A DNA stretch of 64,000 bases from Loktanella sp. DSM 29012 (GCF_900110705.1 NZ_FOEJ01000005.1:1-64000); one strand, 5' to 3'. Shown: positions 46,096 through 56,221, counted from the stretch's first letter. Program-made: numbers and translations. The notes: generated by a model from the letters alone, not told the origin.

Positions 46096-47679
46096 TTGAC
46101 GGACGATCGCGAAATCCGCGACCTGCTGGTCGTCGGCGGTGGCATCAATGGCTGCGGGATTGCGCGTGATGCGGCGGGTCGCGGCATGACGGTCACCCTG
46201 GCCGAGATGTCGGACCTTGCCTCCGCAACCTCCTCTGCGTCGACCAAGCTGTTTCATGGTGGACTGCGGTATCTGGAATTCTTTGAATTTCGTCTGGTCC
46301 GCGAAGCCCTGCTGGAACGCGAAACACTGCTGCGTGCGATGCCGCACATCAGCTGGCCGATGCGGTTCGTGCTGCCCTACCACGCCGACATGCGGTTCGA
46401 CAGCGACACGCCGACGTCGAAAATCCTGTCGCGCGTCATGCCATGGATGCGCGGACGCCGCCCTGCCTGGCTGATCCGGCTGGGCCTGTTCCTCTATGAC
46501 AACCTGGGCGGACGCCAGATCCTGCCGGGGACGAAAACGCTGGACCTGACCCGCGGACCAGAAGGTGCGCCGCTGAACCCGCGTTTTGCCAAGGCCTACG
46601 AATACAGCGATTGCTGGGTCGAGGATTCACGTCTGGTGGTGCTGAACGCACGCGACGCCGAACAGCGTGGTGCGCAGGTGATGACCCGGACCAAGGTGGT
46701 GTCGGCCAAGGTGCAAGACGGAATCTGGTCGGTGACGGTGCAGGACACCGAAACAGGCCATCAGCGCGTGATCCGCGCACGGATGGTCGTCAATGCAGGC
46801 GGTCCCTGGGTGGGTCAGATCCTGCGTCAGCAGATCGGGTCCAACAGCCAGGACGACGTGCGGCTGGTGCGCGGCAGCCATATCGTGACCAGACGCCTGT
46901 TCGATCATGACAAATGCTATTTCTTTCAGGGGACCGACGGACGCATCATGTTCGCAATCCCCTACGAGACGGATTTCACCCTGATCGGCACAACCGATCA
47001 GGAACACGATGACCTGTCTGCGCGTCCGGTCTGCACGCCCGCCGAAAAGCAATACATGGTCGATTTCGTGAACGCCTACCTGCGTGACCCGATTTCGACA
47101 AATGACATTGTCTGGTCCTATTCCGGCGTGCGCCCGCTGTTCGACGAAGGTGCCAGTTCCGCCACTGCCGCGACGCGCGACTATACGCTGAAACTGGACG
47201 ACACCGCAGGTGCGCCCGCGCTGAACATCTTTGGCGGCAAGATCACGACCTACCGCCGCTTGGCCGAAAGCGCGCTGGAAAAGATCGGCCAGCGGCTGGA
47301 CGTGGCACAGGGTCCGTGGACCGCAGGCGTACCGTTGCCCGGTGGCGATTTTCCGGTCGGTGACGTGGAGCTCCAGATCGGGAACCTGCGCGATGCCTAC
47401 TCATTTCTTGACGACCGTTGGGCCACACGCCTGATCCGCGCCTATGGCACCGATGCGAAGCTGATTTTGGGCGATGCCGCCAGCGTGGCCGACCTTGGGC
47501 CTGCGTTCGGTGCAACGCTGACAGCCGCAGAAGTCGATTGGCTGATGGCCCACGAATACGCCCGCACTGCCGAAGACATCCTGTTTCGCCGCAGCAAACT
47601 GGGTCTGCGCGACACCGACACCGCCGCGCTTGACGCCTATATGACCGACCGCCGCCAACAGCTAAAGGACATCGCATGA
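46096..47679 (+). CDS. glpD: FAD-dependent glycerol-3-phosphate dehydrogenase
   Basis: 527 residues. FAD motif LLVVGGGINGCGIARDAAGRG at ~10-30, then STKLFHGGLRYLEFFEF, FAIPYETDFTLIGTTDQEH and IFGGKITTYRRLAE. It oxidises glycerol-3-phosphate to DHAP and feeds the quinone pool at the inner membrane. I favour the TTG start at 46096 with GGGGGGA just upstream; 46081 is an in-frame alternative. It is followed by the transporter genes with a 4-nt overlap. No glpK is present in the window. Confidence 0.9.
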   Translation: MTDDREIRDLLVVGGGINGCGIARDAAGRGMTVTLAEMSDLASATSSASTKLFHGGLRYLEFFEFRLVREALLERETLLRAMPHISWPMRFVLPYHADMRFDSDTPTSKILSRVMPWMRGRRPAWLIRLGLFLYDNLGGRQILPGTKTLDLTRGPEGAPLNPRFAKAYEYSDCWVEDSRLVVLNARDAEQRGAQVMTRTKVVSAKVQDGIWSVTVQDTETGHQRVIRARMVVNAGGPWVGQILRQQIGSNSQDDVRLVRGSHIVTRRLFDHDKCYFFQGTDGRIMFAIPYETDFTLIGTTDQEHDDLSARPVCTPAEKQYMVDFVNAYLRDPISTNDIVWSYSGVRPLFDEGASSATAATRDYTLKLDDTAGAPALNIFGGKITTYRRLAESALEKIGQRLDVAQGPWTAGVPLPGGDFPVGDVELQIGNLRDAYSFLDDRWATRLIRAYGTDAKLILGDAASVADLGPAFGATLTAAEVDWLMAHEYARTAEDILFRRSKLGLRDTDTAALDAYMTDRRQQLKDIA

Positions 47680-48755
47680 CACTGGAACTTGACAGCGTCA
47701 GCCATGTGGTTGGCGCTCAGACCTATATCCACCCCACTGATCTGACCTTGGAAAAGGGTACGATGAACGTGCTGCTTGGGCCGACGTCGGCGGGGAAAAC
47801 CACGCTGATGCGCCTGATGGCCGGGCTGGACGTGCCAACCCAGGGCCGGATCCGCTGGAACGGCACCGATGTCACCGGCGTGCGCGTGCAGGATCGCCAG
47901 ATCGCCATGGTTTACCAACAGTTCATCAACTACCCCGCGATGAGCGTTTACGACAACATCGCCTCGCCTATGAAACTGATGGGGTTGGCGAAATCCGAAA
48001 TCGACCGCCGCGTGCGCGACACGGCAGAGCTGATGCAGCTGACGCCGATGCTGGACCGCAAGCCGCTGGAACTGTCGGGCGGACAGCAGCAACGCTGCGC
48101 GCTGGCGCGGGCCTTGGTCAAAAACGCGGGTCTGGTGCTGCTGGACGAACCGCTGGCCAACCTGGACTACAAACTGCGCGAGGAATTGCGCGCGGAAATC
48201 CCGCGTATCTTTGCGGAATCCGGGTCGATCTTTGTCTATGCGACAACCGAACCCGAAGAGGCGCTGTTGTTGGGTGGCAACTGCGCGACCCTGTGGGAAG
48301 GCCGCGTGACGCAGTTCGGCCCCACGGCGCAGGTTTACCGCAACCCGCAGGATGCGACGACGGCGCGGGTGTTTTCCGATCCGCCGATGAATTTCCTGAC
48401 GGTCGAAAAACGCGGTGACAGGCTGCATTTCGGTCAGAATGAAACCATGCCCGCAGGCCGCATCGCTGCCGCCGACGGCACCTATCAGCTGGGGTTCCGC
48501 CCCAATCACCTGACGCTGGAGCCGGGACCGGACAGCATCCGTTTCGACACCACGCTGTCGGTCATGGAAATCACCGGGTCCGAAACCTTTGTGCATCTGT
48601 CCCATCATGGCGCGGCCTGGGTCGGCCTGATCCACGGAATCCGCGACCTGACACCAGGACAGACCCTGCCCGTCTACCTTGATCCATCGCGCGTCTATCT
48701 GTTCGCGCAGGATGGTGCACTGGTCGCTACGGCCCCCTATGCGGAGGCTACGTAA
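47676..48755 (+). CDS. glpS: glycerol ABC importer ATPase GlpS
   Basis: 359 residues. Walker A GPTSAGKTT (~34), signature LELSGGQQQRCALARA and Walker B LVLLDEPLANLDY are normal, but the switch-histidine position reads VYATTEPEEA in place of the usual xTHDQxEA. A C-terminal TOBE-type regulatory domain follows. It pairs with GlpT. It starts in the glpD stop and ends 1 nt before glpT. Confidence 0.88.
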   Translation: MTLELDSVSHVVGAQTYIHPTDLTLEKGTMNVLLGPTSAGKTTLMRLMAGLDVPTQGRIRWNGTDVTGVRVQDRQIAMVYQQFINYPAMSVYDNIASPMKLMGLAKSEIDRRVRDTAELMQLTPMLDRKPLELSGGQQQRCALARALVKNAGLVLLDEPLANLDYKLREELRAEIPRIFAESGSIFVYATTEPEEALLLGGNCATLWEGRVTQFGPTAQVYRNPQDATTARVFSDPPMNFLTVEKRGDRLHFGQNETMPAGRIAAADGTYQLGFRPNHLTLEPGPDSIRFDTTLSVMEITGSETFVHLSHHGAAWVGLIHGIRDLTPGQTLPVYLDPSRVYLFAQDGALVATAPYAEAT

Positions 48756-48756
48756 C

Positions 48757-49839
48757 ATGGCCAAGATCACGCTTGATAACCTCGCCCATTCCTATCTGCC
48801 AAACCCGCAGACCGAGGCGGATTTCGCGCTCAAGGCGCTGAACCACGACTGGGTCGACGGCGAGGCCTACGCCCTGCTGGGATCGTCCGGTTGTGGCAAA
48901 TCCACGCTGCTGAACATCATTTCAGGCCTGCTGATTCCCAGTCAGGGGCGCGTGCTGTTTGACGGGCGCGACGTGACGACCGCCCCGACAGCGGATCGCA
49001 ATATCGCGCAGGTCTTTCAGTTTCCGGTGGTCTACGACACGATGTCGGTGCGCCAGAACCTGGCCTTTCCGCTGAAAAATCGCGGGATGGATGCGGCCGA
49101 AATCGCCCGCCGCGTCCAGAAGGTCGCCGCCATGATCGACATGGAAGCGCAGCTGGATCACAAGGCGCGCGGTCTGACGGCGGATGCCAAACAAAAGATC
49201 TCTCTCGGGCGTGGGATGGTCCGCGAGGATGTGAACGCGCTGCTGTTCGACGAACCCCTGACCGTAATCGATCCCCATATGAAATGGGAGTTGCGCACGC
49301 AGCTGAAAAAGCTGCATCAGGATTTCGGTCATACGATGATCTACGTGACCCACGACCAGACAGAGGCGCTGACATTCGCAGACAAGGTCGTGGTGATGTA
49401 CGACGGTCGCGTGGTTCAGATCGGCACCCCGCAGGAATTGTTCGAACGCCCGGCGCATACCTTTGTCGGCTATTTCATCGGCTCGCCCGGGATGAACCTT
49501 TTCGATGCGCAGATCGACGGCGCACAGGCGCGCATTTGTGACGTGACAGTACCACTGGGTGCCAGCTATGCCGCGACGGGCCGGACCCAGATCGGCGTGC
49601 GCCCGGAATTCATCCGGTTGTCGTCAGGTGATGCGGGCATCCCGGCATCCGTGCGCCGGGTCGAGGACGTGGGCCGGCACAAGATTATCCGGCTGGACGT
49701 CGGCGGCCAGATCATCAACGCCGTCGCCCCCGAAGGGTCCGAGGTTTCCGCAAACACCAACCGCATCACATTCGCGCCCGAGGGCATCAACGTCTACGCC
49801 GACGACTGGCGCGTCACACCGCAGGGGGCTGCCGCATGA
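48757..49839 (+). CDS. glpT: glycerol ABC importer ATPase GlpT
   Basis: 360 residues. Walker A GSSGCGKST (~38), Walker B ALLFDEPLTVIDP and switch histidine IYVTHDQTEAL are intact, but the ABC signature is degenerate (GLTADAKQKISLGRG where LSGGQ is expected). TOBE-type C-terminal domain. Not to be confused with the MFS antiporter GlpT of E. coli. Start ATG 48757 lies 1 nt after glpS and has GGAGG upstream; the gene overlaps glpP by 4 nt. Confidence 0.87.
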   Translation: MAKITLDNLAHSYLPNPQTEADFALKALNHDWVDGEAYALLGSSGCGKSTLLNIISGLLIPSQGRVLFDGRDVTTAPTADRNIAQVFQFPVVYDTMSVRQNLAFPLKNRGMDAAEIARRVQKVAAMIDMEAQLDHKARGLTADAKQKISLGRGMVREDVNALLFDEPLTVIDPHMKWELRTQLKKLHQDFGHTMIYVTHDQTEALTFADKVVVMYDGRVVQIGTPQELFERPAHTFVGYFIGSPGMNLFDAQIDGAQARICDVTVPLGASYAATGRTQIGVRPEFIRLSSGDAGIPASVRRVEDVGRHKIIRLDVGGQIINAVAPEGSEVSANTNRITFAPEGINVYADDWRVTPQGAAA

Positions 49840-50708
49840 ACAAGACCGTCAATCAAAAGGCGTGGTTCCTGATCCTGCCGGTGCTGATCCTGGTGGCGTT
49901 TTCCGCCGTGATCCCGCTGATGACGGTGGTGAACTACTCGGTGCAGGACACATTCGGGAACAACCAGTTTTTCTGGGCGGGCCTCGACTGGTTCGACGAC
50001 ATGCTGCACTCGGACCGGATGTGGAATGCGCTGGGCCGTCAGCTGTTATTCTCTGGCATCATTCTGGCAATCGAAGTGCCGCTAGGCATCCTTGTCGCGC
50101 TCAACATGCCGAAAAAGGGGTTCTGGGCGTCGTTTTGTCTGGTGGTGATGTCGTTGCCGCTGTTGATCCCGTGGAACGTCGTCGGCACGATCTGGCAGAT
50201 CTTTGGCCGGGTCGATATCGGCCTGCTGGGCTATACGCTCGACGCGCTGGGGATCGACTACAACTATACTCAGGACACGCTGGATGCCTGGATCACCGTG
50301 ATCGTCATGGACGTCTGGCACTGGACATCGCTGGTGGCGCTACTGGCCTATGCAGGTCTGCGGTCCATCCCCGACGCCTATTATCAGGCGGCCAAGATCG
50401 ATCAGGCGAGCCGCTGGGCCGTGTTCCGCTATATCGAACTGCCCAAGATGGCGGGTGTGCTGATGATCGCGATCCTGCTGCGGTTCATGGACAGCTTCAT
50501 GATCTACACAGAACCTTTCGTCGTCACCGGCGGCGGACCGGGCAATGCCACGACATTCCTGTCGATCGACCTGGTGAAAATGGCCCTGGGGCAATTCGAC
50601 CTGGGCCCGGCGGCGGCGTTCAGCCTGATGTATTTCCTCGTGATCCTCGCGATTTCATGGGTGTTCTACACCGTCATGACGACCCTAGATAACCGGGATG
50701 GCAAATGA
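49836..50708 (+). CDS. glpP: glycerol ABC importer permease GlpP
   Basis: 290 residues with six membrane segments, MalF-like, and an EAA loop around DAYYQAAKIDQASRWAVFRYIELPKM. It forms the heteromeric channel with GlpQ. Coupled by 4-nt overlaps to the genes on both sides. Confidence 0.87.
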   Translation: MNKTVNQKAWFLILPVLILVAFSAVIPLMTVVNYSVQDTFGNNQFFWAGLDWFDDMLHSDRMWNALGRQLLFSGIILAIEVPLGILVALNMPKKGFWASFCLVVMSLPLLIPWNVVGTIWQIFGRVDIGLLGYTLDALGIDYNYTQDTLDAWITVIVMDVWHWTSLVALLAYAGLRSIPDAYYQAAKIDQASRWAVFRYIELPKMAGVLMIAILLRFMDSFMIYTEPFVVTGGGPGNATTFLSIDLVKMALGQFDLGPAAAFSLMYFLVILAISWVFYTVMTTLDNRDGK

Positions 50709-51592
50709 TGACCGACACAACCATGCCAAGCGTCGCCCAGACCGATGACGCGATGACCATCGAAAAACCCCGCACCGCGCAGCGCCGGTTCCGACCGTCG
50801 GGCAGTGCGGTGGTGATGGGTCTGTATCTGCTGTTCCTGATGCTGCCGATCTATTGGCTGCTGAACATGAGCCTCAAGACAAACTCTGAAATCCTTGGAT
50901 CGTTCAGCCTGTGGCCGCGTGACCTGACATTCGCCAATTATGCGCTGATCCTGACGGATTCCAGCTGGTACATGGGCTACGTCAATTCGCTGATCTACGT
51001 CGTGCTGAATACGGCAATCAGCCTCGCCGTCGCCCTGCCCGCGGCCTATGCCTTCAGCCGCTACAGTTTCATGGGGGACAAGCACCTGTTCTTTTGGCTG
51101 CTGACCAACCGCATGGCCCCGCCAGCCGTTTTCGCGCTGCCGTTCTTTCAACTGTATTCGTCCATCGGGTTGTTCGACACGCATATCGCCGTGGCGCTGG
51201 CGCATTGCCTGTTCAACGTGCCGCTGGCTGTCTGGATCCTTGAGGGTTTCATGCGCGGCGTGCCCAAGGAAATCGACGAGACCGCCTATATCGACGGCTA
51301 TTCGTTCCCGGCTTTTTTCATCAAGATCTTCACCCCGCTGATCGCCAGCGGCATCGGGGTGGCTGCGTTTTTCTGCTTTATGTTCTCTTGGGTGGAACTG
51401 CTGCTGAGCCGGACACTGACATCCGTGGATGCAAAACCCATCGCCGCCACCATGACCCGTACCGTGGGTGCCGCCGGTGTCGACTGGGGCGTGCTGGCCG
51501 CCGCCGGTGTCCTGACTATCGTGCCCGGTGCCTTGGTCATATATTTCGTGCGCAACTACATCGCCAAAGGCTTTGCCCTGGGGCGGGTGTGA
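50705..51592 (+). CDS. glpQ: glycerol ABC importer permease GlpQ
   Basis: 295 residues with six membrane segments, MalG-like. EAA loop GVPKEIDETAYIDGYSFPAFFIKIFTPL is present. The N-terminal ~35 residues are a cytoplasmic extension. Not the phosphodiesterase GlpQ of E. coli. It overlaps glpP by 4 nt and is followed by glpU after 24 nt. Confidence 0.87.
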   Translation: MMTDTTMPSVAQTDDAMTIEKPRTAQRRFRPSGSAVVMGLYLLFLMLPIYWLLNMSLKTNSEILGSFSLWPRDLTFANYALILTDSSWYMGYVNSLIYVVLNTAISLAVALPAAYAFSRYSFMGDKHLFFWLLTNRMAPPAVFALPFFQLYSSIGLFDTHIAVALAHCLFNVPLAVWILEGFMRGVPKEIDETAYIDGYSFPAFFIKIFTPLIASGIGVAAFFCFMFSWVELLLSRTLTSVDAKPIAATMTRTVGAAGVDWGVLAAAGVLTIVPGALVIYFVRNYIAKGFALGRV

Positions 51593-51616
51593 TGCGCGAC
51601 TTGAGAGGAACCTATC

Positions 51617-51892
51617 ATGCTTGACTGGATGGCATGGACCTGGCCCACGGCCACGTTCTTTATCGTGATCGCAACGCTGCTGGTGACCTTTACCGTACTT
51701 GCGATCAAATTTCCCGAAACACCCCGCAAGGGTGTCTTGCGGATCGAGACCACGCGCGGTGACCGGCTGTTCATCACGCTTCTGGGGTCTGCATTTCTCA
51801 ATCTGGCGTGGTTGGGTCTGGGGCTTGGGCCCCAGCCATACGCGCTGATCGTCTGTCTGGTCTTTACCGCTGCGGTATTCCGCTGGGTCTAG
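51617..51892 (+). CDS. glpU: GlpU, small membrane protein (DUF2160-like)
   Basis: 91 residues with two predicted membrane spans (WPTATFFIVIATLLVTFTVLAI and LFITLLGSAFLNLAWLGLGL/ALIVCLVFTAAVF) flanking a basic cytoplasmic loop. Its exact role is unknown; it is a consistent part of glpSTPQUV operons. AGAGGAACC upstream of the ATG fits a ribosome site. Confidence 0.82.
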   Translation: MLDWMAWTWPTATFFIVIATLLVTFTVLAIKFPETPRKGVLRIETTRGDRLFITLLGSAFLNLAWLGLGLGPQPYALIVCLVFTAAVFRWV

Positions 51893-51963
51893 ACCACGTC
51901 AAACCCCATCCCAGCCGATCGGGATGGAAAACCAACGTTCGAACTTATGGGAGGAAACCTAAA

Positions 51964-53667
51964 ATGAACGTTCTATTGAAATCCTCGACCGCACTGGGAC
52001 TGGCACTTGCCATGACACAGCCGGCCTGGGCCGACATGGCGGCAGCCATCGAATTCCTGGATGCGGAAATCGGTGACGTCTCGACCCTGACCCGTGCCGA
52101 ACAAGAGGCGGAAATGCAGTGGTACGTTGACGCCGCCGCACCGTTCCAGGGCATGTCGATCAACGTCGTATCCGAAACGATCACGACCCATGAATACGAA
52201 TCCCAGGTGTTGGCACCCGCGTTTTCCGCCATCACCGGCATCAACGTGACCCACGACCTGATCGGTGAAGGCGACGTTGTCGAAAAACTGCAAACGCAGA
52301 TGCAATCGGGCGAAAACATCTATGACGCCTTTGTCAACGATTCCGACCTGATCGGCACCCACTGGCGGTACCAGCAGGTGCGCAACCTGACCGACTGGAT
52401 GGCTGGCGAAGGCGCTGACGTCACATCGCCCACGTTGAACCTGGACGATTTCATCGGACTGCAGTTCACCACCGCCCCCGATGGCAAACTGTACCAGCTG
52501 CCCGACCAGCAGTTCGCGAACCTCTACTGGTTCCGCTACGATTGGTTCAACGATCCGGAAATCCAGGCCGACTTCCGCGAGACCTACGGCTATGATCTGG
52601 GCGTTCCCGTGAACTGGGCTGCCTACGAGGATATCGCGGAATTCTTTACCGGCCGCGAGATCGACGGTGTCGAGGTCTATGGCAACATGGACTACGGCAA
52701 GAAGGACCCCAGCCTTGGCTGGCGCTACACCGACGCGTGGATGTCCATGGCCGGGATGGGCGATGTGGGTGAACCCAACGGCCTGCCGGTCGACGAATGG
52801 GGTATCCGCGTCAACGAAGACTCGCAGCCCGTGGGTGCCTGTGTCGAACGTGGTGGCGCAACGAACTCTCCTGCTGCGGTCTACGCCGTGGACAAGGCGA
52901 TCAACTGGCTCCAGAACTATTCGCCACCCTCCGCTGCCGGCATGACCTTCTCCGAGGCCGGTCCGGTCCCGGGTCAGGGCAACATCGCGCAGCAGATGTT
53001 CATGTACACGACCTTTGTCGCCCCGCTGGTGGCATCGGACGCGGTCATGAACGAGGACGGCACGCCGAAATGGCGCCTCGCCCCCAGCCCGCACGGGGCC
53101 TACTGGGAAGAGGGCATGAAGGTCGGTTATCAGGACGTGGGTAGCTGGACGCTGATGCAATCCACACCGGTGGACCGCGCCAAGGCGGCATGGCTCTATG
53201 CGCAGTTCGTGACCTCGATGACCGTGGACGTCAAAAAGGCCGACGTTGGCCTGACGTTCATCCGCGAGTCCACGATCAACTCTGACCACTTCACGCAGCG
53301 TGCCGACAAGCTGGGCGGTCTGGTGGAATTCTACCGCTCGCCCGCACGGACACAATGGTCGCCCACCGGCACCAACGTGCCCGACTACCCCAAGCTGGCA
53401 CAGCTGTGGTGGCAGAACATCGGTGACGCCATGTCCGGTGCCAAAACCTCGCAAGAGGCGCTGGACCAACTTTGTGCCGACATGGAAAGCGTGATGGAAC
53501 GGATCGAACGGTCCGGCATCCAGGGCGATCTGGGTCCGGTCATGAACGAGCCGCAGGACGCATCCTACTGGCTGGAACAGGCCGGCGCACCCAAGCCGAA
53601 ACTGGAGGTCGAGGACGAAGAACCGCAGACCGTCAGCTATGACGAACTGATCGCCTCCTGGCAGTAA
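51964..53667 (+). CDS. glpV: glycerol ABC importer binding protein GlpV
   Basis: 567 residues with a signal peptide ending at QPAWAD (~residue 22) and an extracellular solute-binding fold (SBP family 1). VLAPAFSAITGINVTHDLIGEGDVVEKLQTQMQSG and NLYWFRYDWFNDPEIQADF are characteristic. It delivers glycerol to GlpPQST. It is last in the operon, has its own GGAGGA site, and a hairpin CCATCCC/GGGATGG (51906-51927) sits just before it. A strong terminator follows. Confidence 0.88.
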   Translation: MNVLLKSSTALGLALAMTQPAWADMAAAIEFLDAEIGDVSTLTRAEQEAEMQWYVDAAAPFQGMSINVVSETITTHEYESQVLAPAFSAITGINVTHDLIGEGDVVEKLQTQMQSGENIYDAFVNDSDLIGTHWRYQQVRNLTDWMAGEGADVTSPTLNLDDFIGLQFTTAPDGKLYQLPDQQFANLYWFRYDWFNDPEIQADFRETYGYDLGVPVNWAAYEDIAEFFTGREIDGVEVYGNMDYGKKDPSLGWRYTDAWMSMAGMGDVGEPNGLPVDEWGIRVNEDSQPVGACVERGGATNSPAAVYAVDKAINWLQNYSPPSAAGMTFSEAGPVPGQGNIAQQMFMYTTFVAPLVASDAVMNEDGTPKWRLAPSPHGAYWEEGMKVGYQDVGSWTLMQSTPVDRAKAAWLYAQFVTSMTVDVKKADVGLTFIRESTINSDHFTQRADKLGGLVEFYRSPARTQWSPTGTNVPDYPKLAQLWWQNIGDAMSGAKTSQEALDQLCADMESVMERIERSGIQGDLGPVMNEPQDASYWLEQAGAPKPKLEVEDEEPQTVSYDELIASWQ

Positions 53668-53687
53668 ATTCCGGGACGACAGACAGG

Positions 53688-53720
53688 GGCCGGGCCGCAG
53701 CGATGCGGCCCGGCCTTTTT
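53688..53720 (+). terminator. intrinsic terminator of the glp operon
   Basis: A perfect 12-bp GC-rich stem (GGCCGGGCCGCA/TGCGGCCCGGCC) with a 4-nt loop is followed by five T residues. It also lies 7 nt after the stop of the convergent kinase gene. Confidence 0.93.
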
Positions 53721-53727
53721 CATGCGC

Positions 53728-56217
53728 TCAGGTCAGCAGGCGGGCAACGGCATCGGTCAGGGCATCGGCCGTGACCGGTTTGGCCAGCAGCGTCAGACGG
53801 TCCCTGTCGACCGGGGGAACGGCAGGGTCCGTCGGCAGACGCGATGACATCAGCACGGCACGCGCGCCCGGCCCCGCGGCCAGCGCCGACCGGATCAGGT
53901 CCAGACCGGACTGTCCGTGGTCAAGGTTCAGATCCGACACCACGAGCACCAGATCGGGTCTGTCCGCGATGATATCGGCTGCATGCGCAAACCGGGTCGC
54001 CACCAGGGCCTCGAACCCCAGCCCATGCAGGACCTGTTGCAATCCGCGTGCCGTCTCGGGGGTGTCGTCCACCACCAGCGCGGCCCCCGTATGGACCGCC
54101 GTGGCCGGCTGCAGCATGCCATCGGCCAGCGGAAAGCGGATAGTGATTTCGGTCCCCTCGCCAAGCGCAGAGGTGATGTCCAGTGTTCCGCCGGATTGCG
54201 AGACAAACCCGTCGACCATCGGCAGACCCAGGCCGGTGCCGTCACCGTCACGCCGGGCTGAAAAGAACGGCTCGACCGCGCGCCTGCGTGTGTCCTCTGA
54301 CATGCCATGACCGTCATCGCGCACGGAGAGGACCGCCTGACCATTCTGTGCGCGCAAGGTGATCCAGATATGTCCGGACCCCGGAATGGCCTGTGCCGCG
54401 TTCATGCAGACGTTCAAGACGGCGCTTTCCAGTTGGCCGGGATCAAGCATGACGTGCAGCGGATCATCCCCCAGTGATAAATGCAGGTCCACGCTGTCGG
54501 GCAGCGCGATATCCAGCAGATCGACCATGCCCTCGATCAGCGACCCGATCTCGACCACCTCGGGGGCGAGATGCTGTTTGCGTGCGAATGCCACCAGTCG
54601 TTCGGTCAGTGACACGCCCAGATCCACCGCTGTCCTGATCCGCCCCAGATGTGTCGGGGCCTTGGCTGGCGTCGTTGTTTCCAGCAGATGCAGGTTGCCC
54701 GAAATCGTCGACAGGATGTTGCCGAAATCATGCGCGACCTCACCCGTGACCTTGCCCAGCGTTTCCACCCGCCGGATTTCGGCCAGCCGTTCGTCGATGC
54801 GTTTGCGTTCCGTCGTCTCGGACAGCAGCCAGACCGCGCGGCCATCGGGCAACTGGGACTTGCGCACCTCCAGCACGTCGCCTGCGGGATTGGTGTATTC
54901 CTCGAACCCGCCCCGGTCGTTGTCGCCGCAGGCTTGGGCAAAGGCCGATGCCGCCAGCCGGTCGGGCATGGTCCGCGCGGCCTTGCGCACATCGTCCGGC
55001 AGATGCAGTAGCGCGCAGACCTGATCATTCTCGGCCTCGATCACACCGTCGGGGGCAACGATCACGACACCGTCCTGAATGTTGCGAAACACACTGGCAA
55101 ACAGGGTATTCTGCCGGGTTATCTGGGCCGTGCGCCGTTCCAGATTGCGTGCATTGGCCCGAAACACACCAAAGGCCTGAAACAGCCTGCCGATTTCGTC
55201 CCGCGGCCCGCCCGGATCAGGCAGGGTCGCCGCGTGATCTCCCTGCGCCAGCCTGTGCATGCCGTCCGCGATCAACCGCAGGTTTCGCGTGACATAGCGC
55301 GACACGAATAGCGCCGAGACCACCGCGACACCGGCACTGAGCAGGGCAAGGATCGCCACGGCCATCTGTGCAACATCGAGGTTCCGCGCGGTCTGGGCAC
55401 GTGCCTGTCGCAGTCGGTCCTGTGCTGCCTCGACCCGGCCTGCCGCATAGGCATTCACGGTGTCGGACAATTCCCTGATCCGGAACAGGGCATTTTCCGC
55501 ATCCAGACCCGCCGTCAGATAGCCGTATTGCAACTTAAACAGGTCCCCAGACGGGCTGTTCAAGGCTGCATCGACCTCGGCCAACCCGCGGGCCACGATC
55601 GCGCCGCGGGGGATGTCCGCCCGGCTCTGCCGGTAACGGCGACTGAATTCACCGACCTCGATGATGTTCTGCGACCGGGCGACCTCACGCGCGGTGCCGG
55701 TCAACTGACCAAGAGCGGCCCATTCCAACCGTGCCATGGGTGCGAGGTCCGGCGCATTGGCCTGCCGTGTGAAACGGTCCTGCAATTGCGTCAGCCGTAT
55801 GTCCACCTGCGCGATATCGGCACGCAACGCGTTTTGCGGTGCCGTCAGTCCCTGCAAGCGGTCGATGGCCACCCGCATCCGGGCCAGCGGCAGGGCGAGG
55901 TCAGTCGTGTCGGACGACAGCGCTTCGAGCCGGTCGATCGTCGACAGGATCGCCTGCGCGTCCGCGGTGCGCTGAAACGGCATCTGCACCGTCAGCAGAA
56001 ATGGTGCGGCGGTCGCAAGGTCTGCGGCATTGCGGGAAATGTCCAGCGCCTGCGATACCTCGGCCAGCGTGTCGCGGTGGATGGTTTCCAGCCAGTTTTC
56101 CGCGTTGCGCAGCATCAGCAGGCTGATCCCCGAAATGACCAGCGTCACAGCACACAGCGTCAGGATCGCGGCCGACAGCCGGAACCGGACACTCAGATTG
56201 CGCAACCGCGTCCGCAC
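53728..56217 (-). CDS. hybrid sensor histidine kinase with C-terminal receiver
   Basis: 829 residues. TM1 ~13-35, a long helical extracytoplasmic sensor region (~36-285, TorS-like), TM2 ~290-310, HAMP, and a PAS-like domain (~375-480). HisKA has phospho-acceptor in GEVAHDFGNILSTISG (~residue 500), followed by a HATPase domain and a C-terminal receiver with Asp in LVVSDLNLDHGQSGLDL. Probably phosphorelays to the regulator encoded 4 nt upstream. The ligand is unknown. Confidence 0.86.
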   Translation of the reverse strand: MRTRLRNLSVRFRLSAAILTLCAVTLVISGISLLMLRNAENWLETIHRDTLAEVSQALDISRNAADLATAAPFLLTVQMPFQRTADAQAILSTIDRLEALSSDTTDLALPLARMRVAIDRLQGLTAPQNALRADIAQVDIRLTQLQDRFTRQANAPDLAPMARLEWAALGQLTGTAREVARSQNIIEVGEFSRRYRQSRADIPRGAIVARGLAEVDAALNSPSGDLFKLQYGYLTAGLDAENALFRIRELSDTVNAYAAGRVEAAQDRLRQARAQTARNLDVAQMAVAILALLSAGVAVVSALFVSRYVTRNLRLIADGMHRLAQGDHAATLPDPGGPRDEIGRLFQAFGVFRANARNLERRTAQITRQNTLFASVFRNIQDGVVIVAPDGVIEAENDQVCALLHLPDDVRKAARTMPDRLAASAFAQACGDNDRGGFEEYTNPAGDVLEVRKSQLPDGRAVWLLSETTERKRIDERLAEIRRVETLGKVTGEVAHDFGNILSTISGNLHLLETTTPAKAPTHLGRIRTAVDLGVSLTERLVAFARKQHLAPEVVEIGSLIEGMVDLLDIALPDSVDLHLSLGDDPLHVMLDPGQLESAVLNVCMNAAQAIPGSGHIWITLRAQNGQAVLSVRDDGHGMSEDTRRRAVEPFFSARRDGDGTGLGLPMVDGFVSQSGGTLDITSALGEGTEITIRFPLADGMLQPATAVHTGAALVVDDTPETARGLQQVLHGLGFEALVATRFAHAADIIADRPDLVLVVSDLNLDHGQSGLDLIRSALAAGPGARAVLMSSRLPTDPAVPPVDRDRLTLLAKPVTADALTDAVARLLT

Positions 56218-56221
56218 CGCC

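Noticed and set aside
51973-53469. 498-residue open frame on the minus strand
   Set aside because: Antisense to glpV, which has signal peptide, family motifs and operon context.
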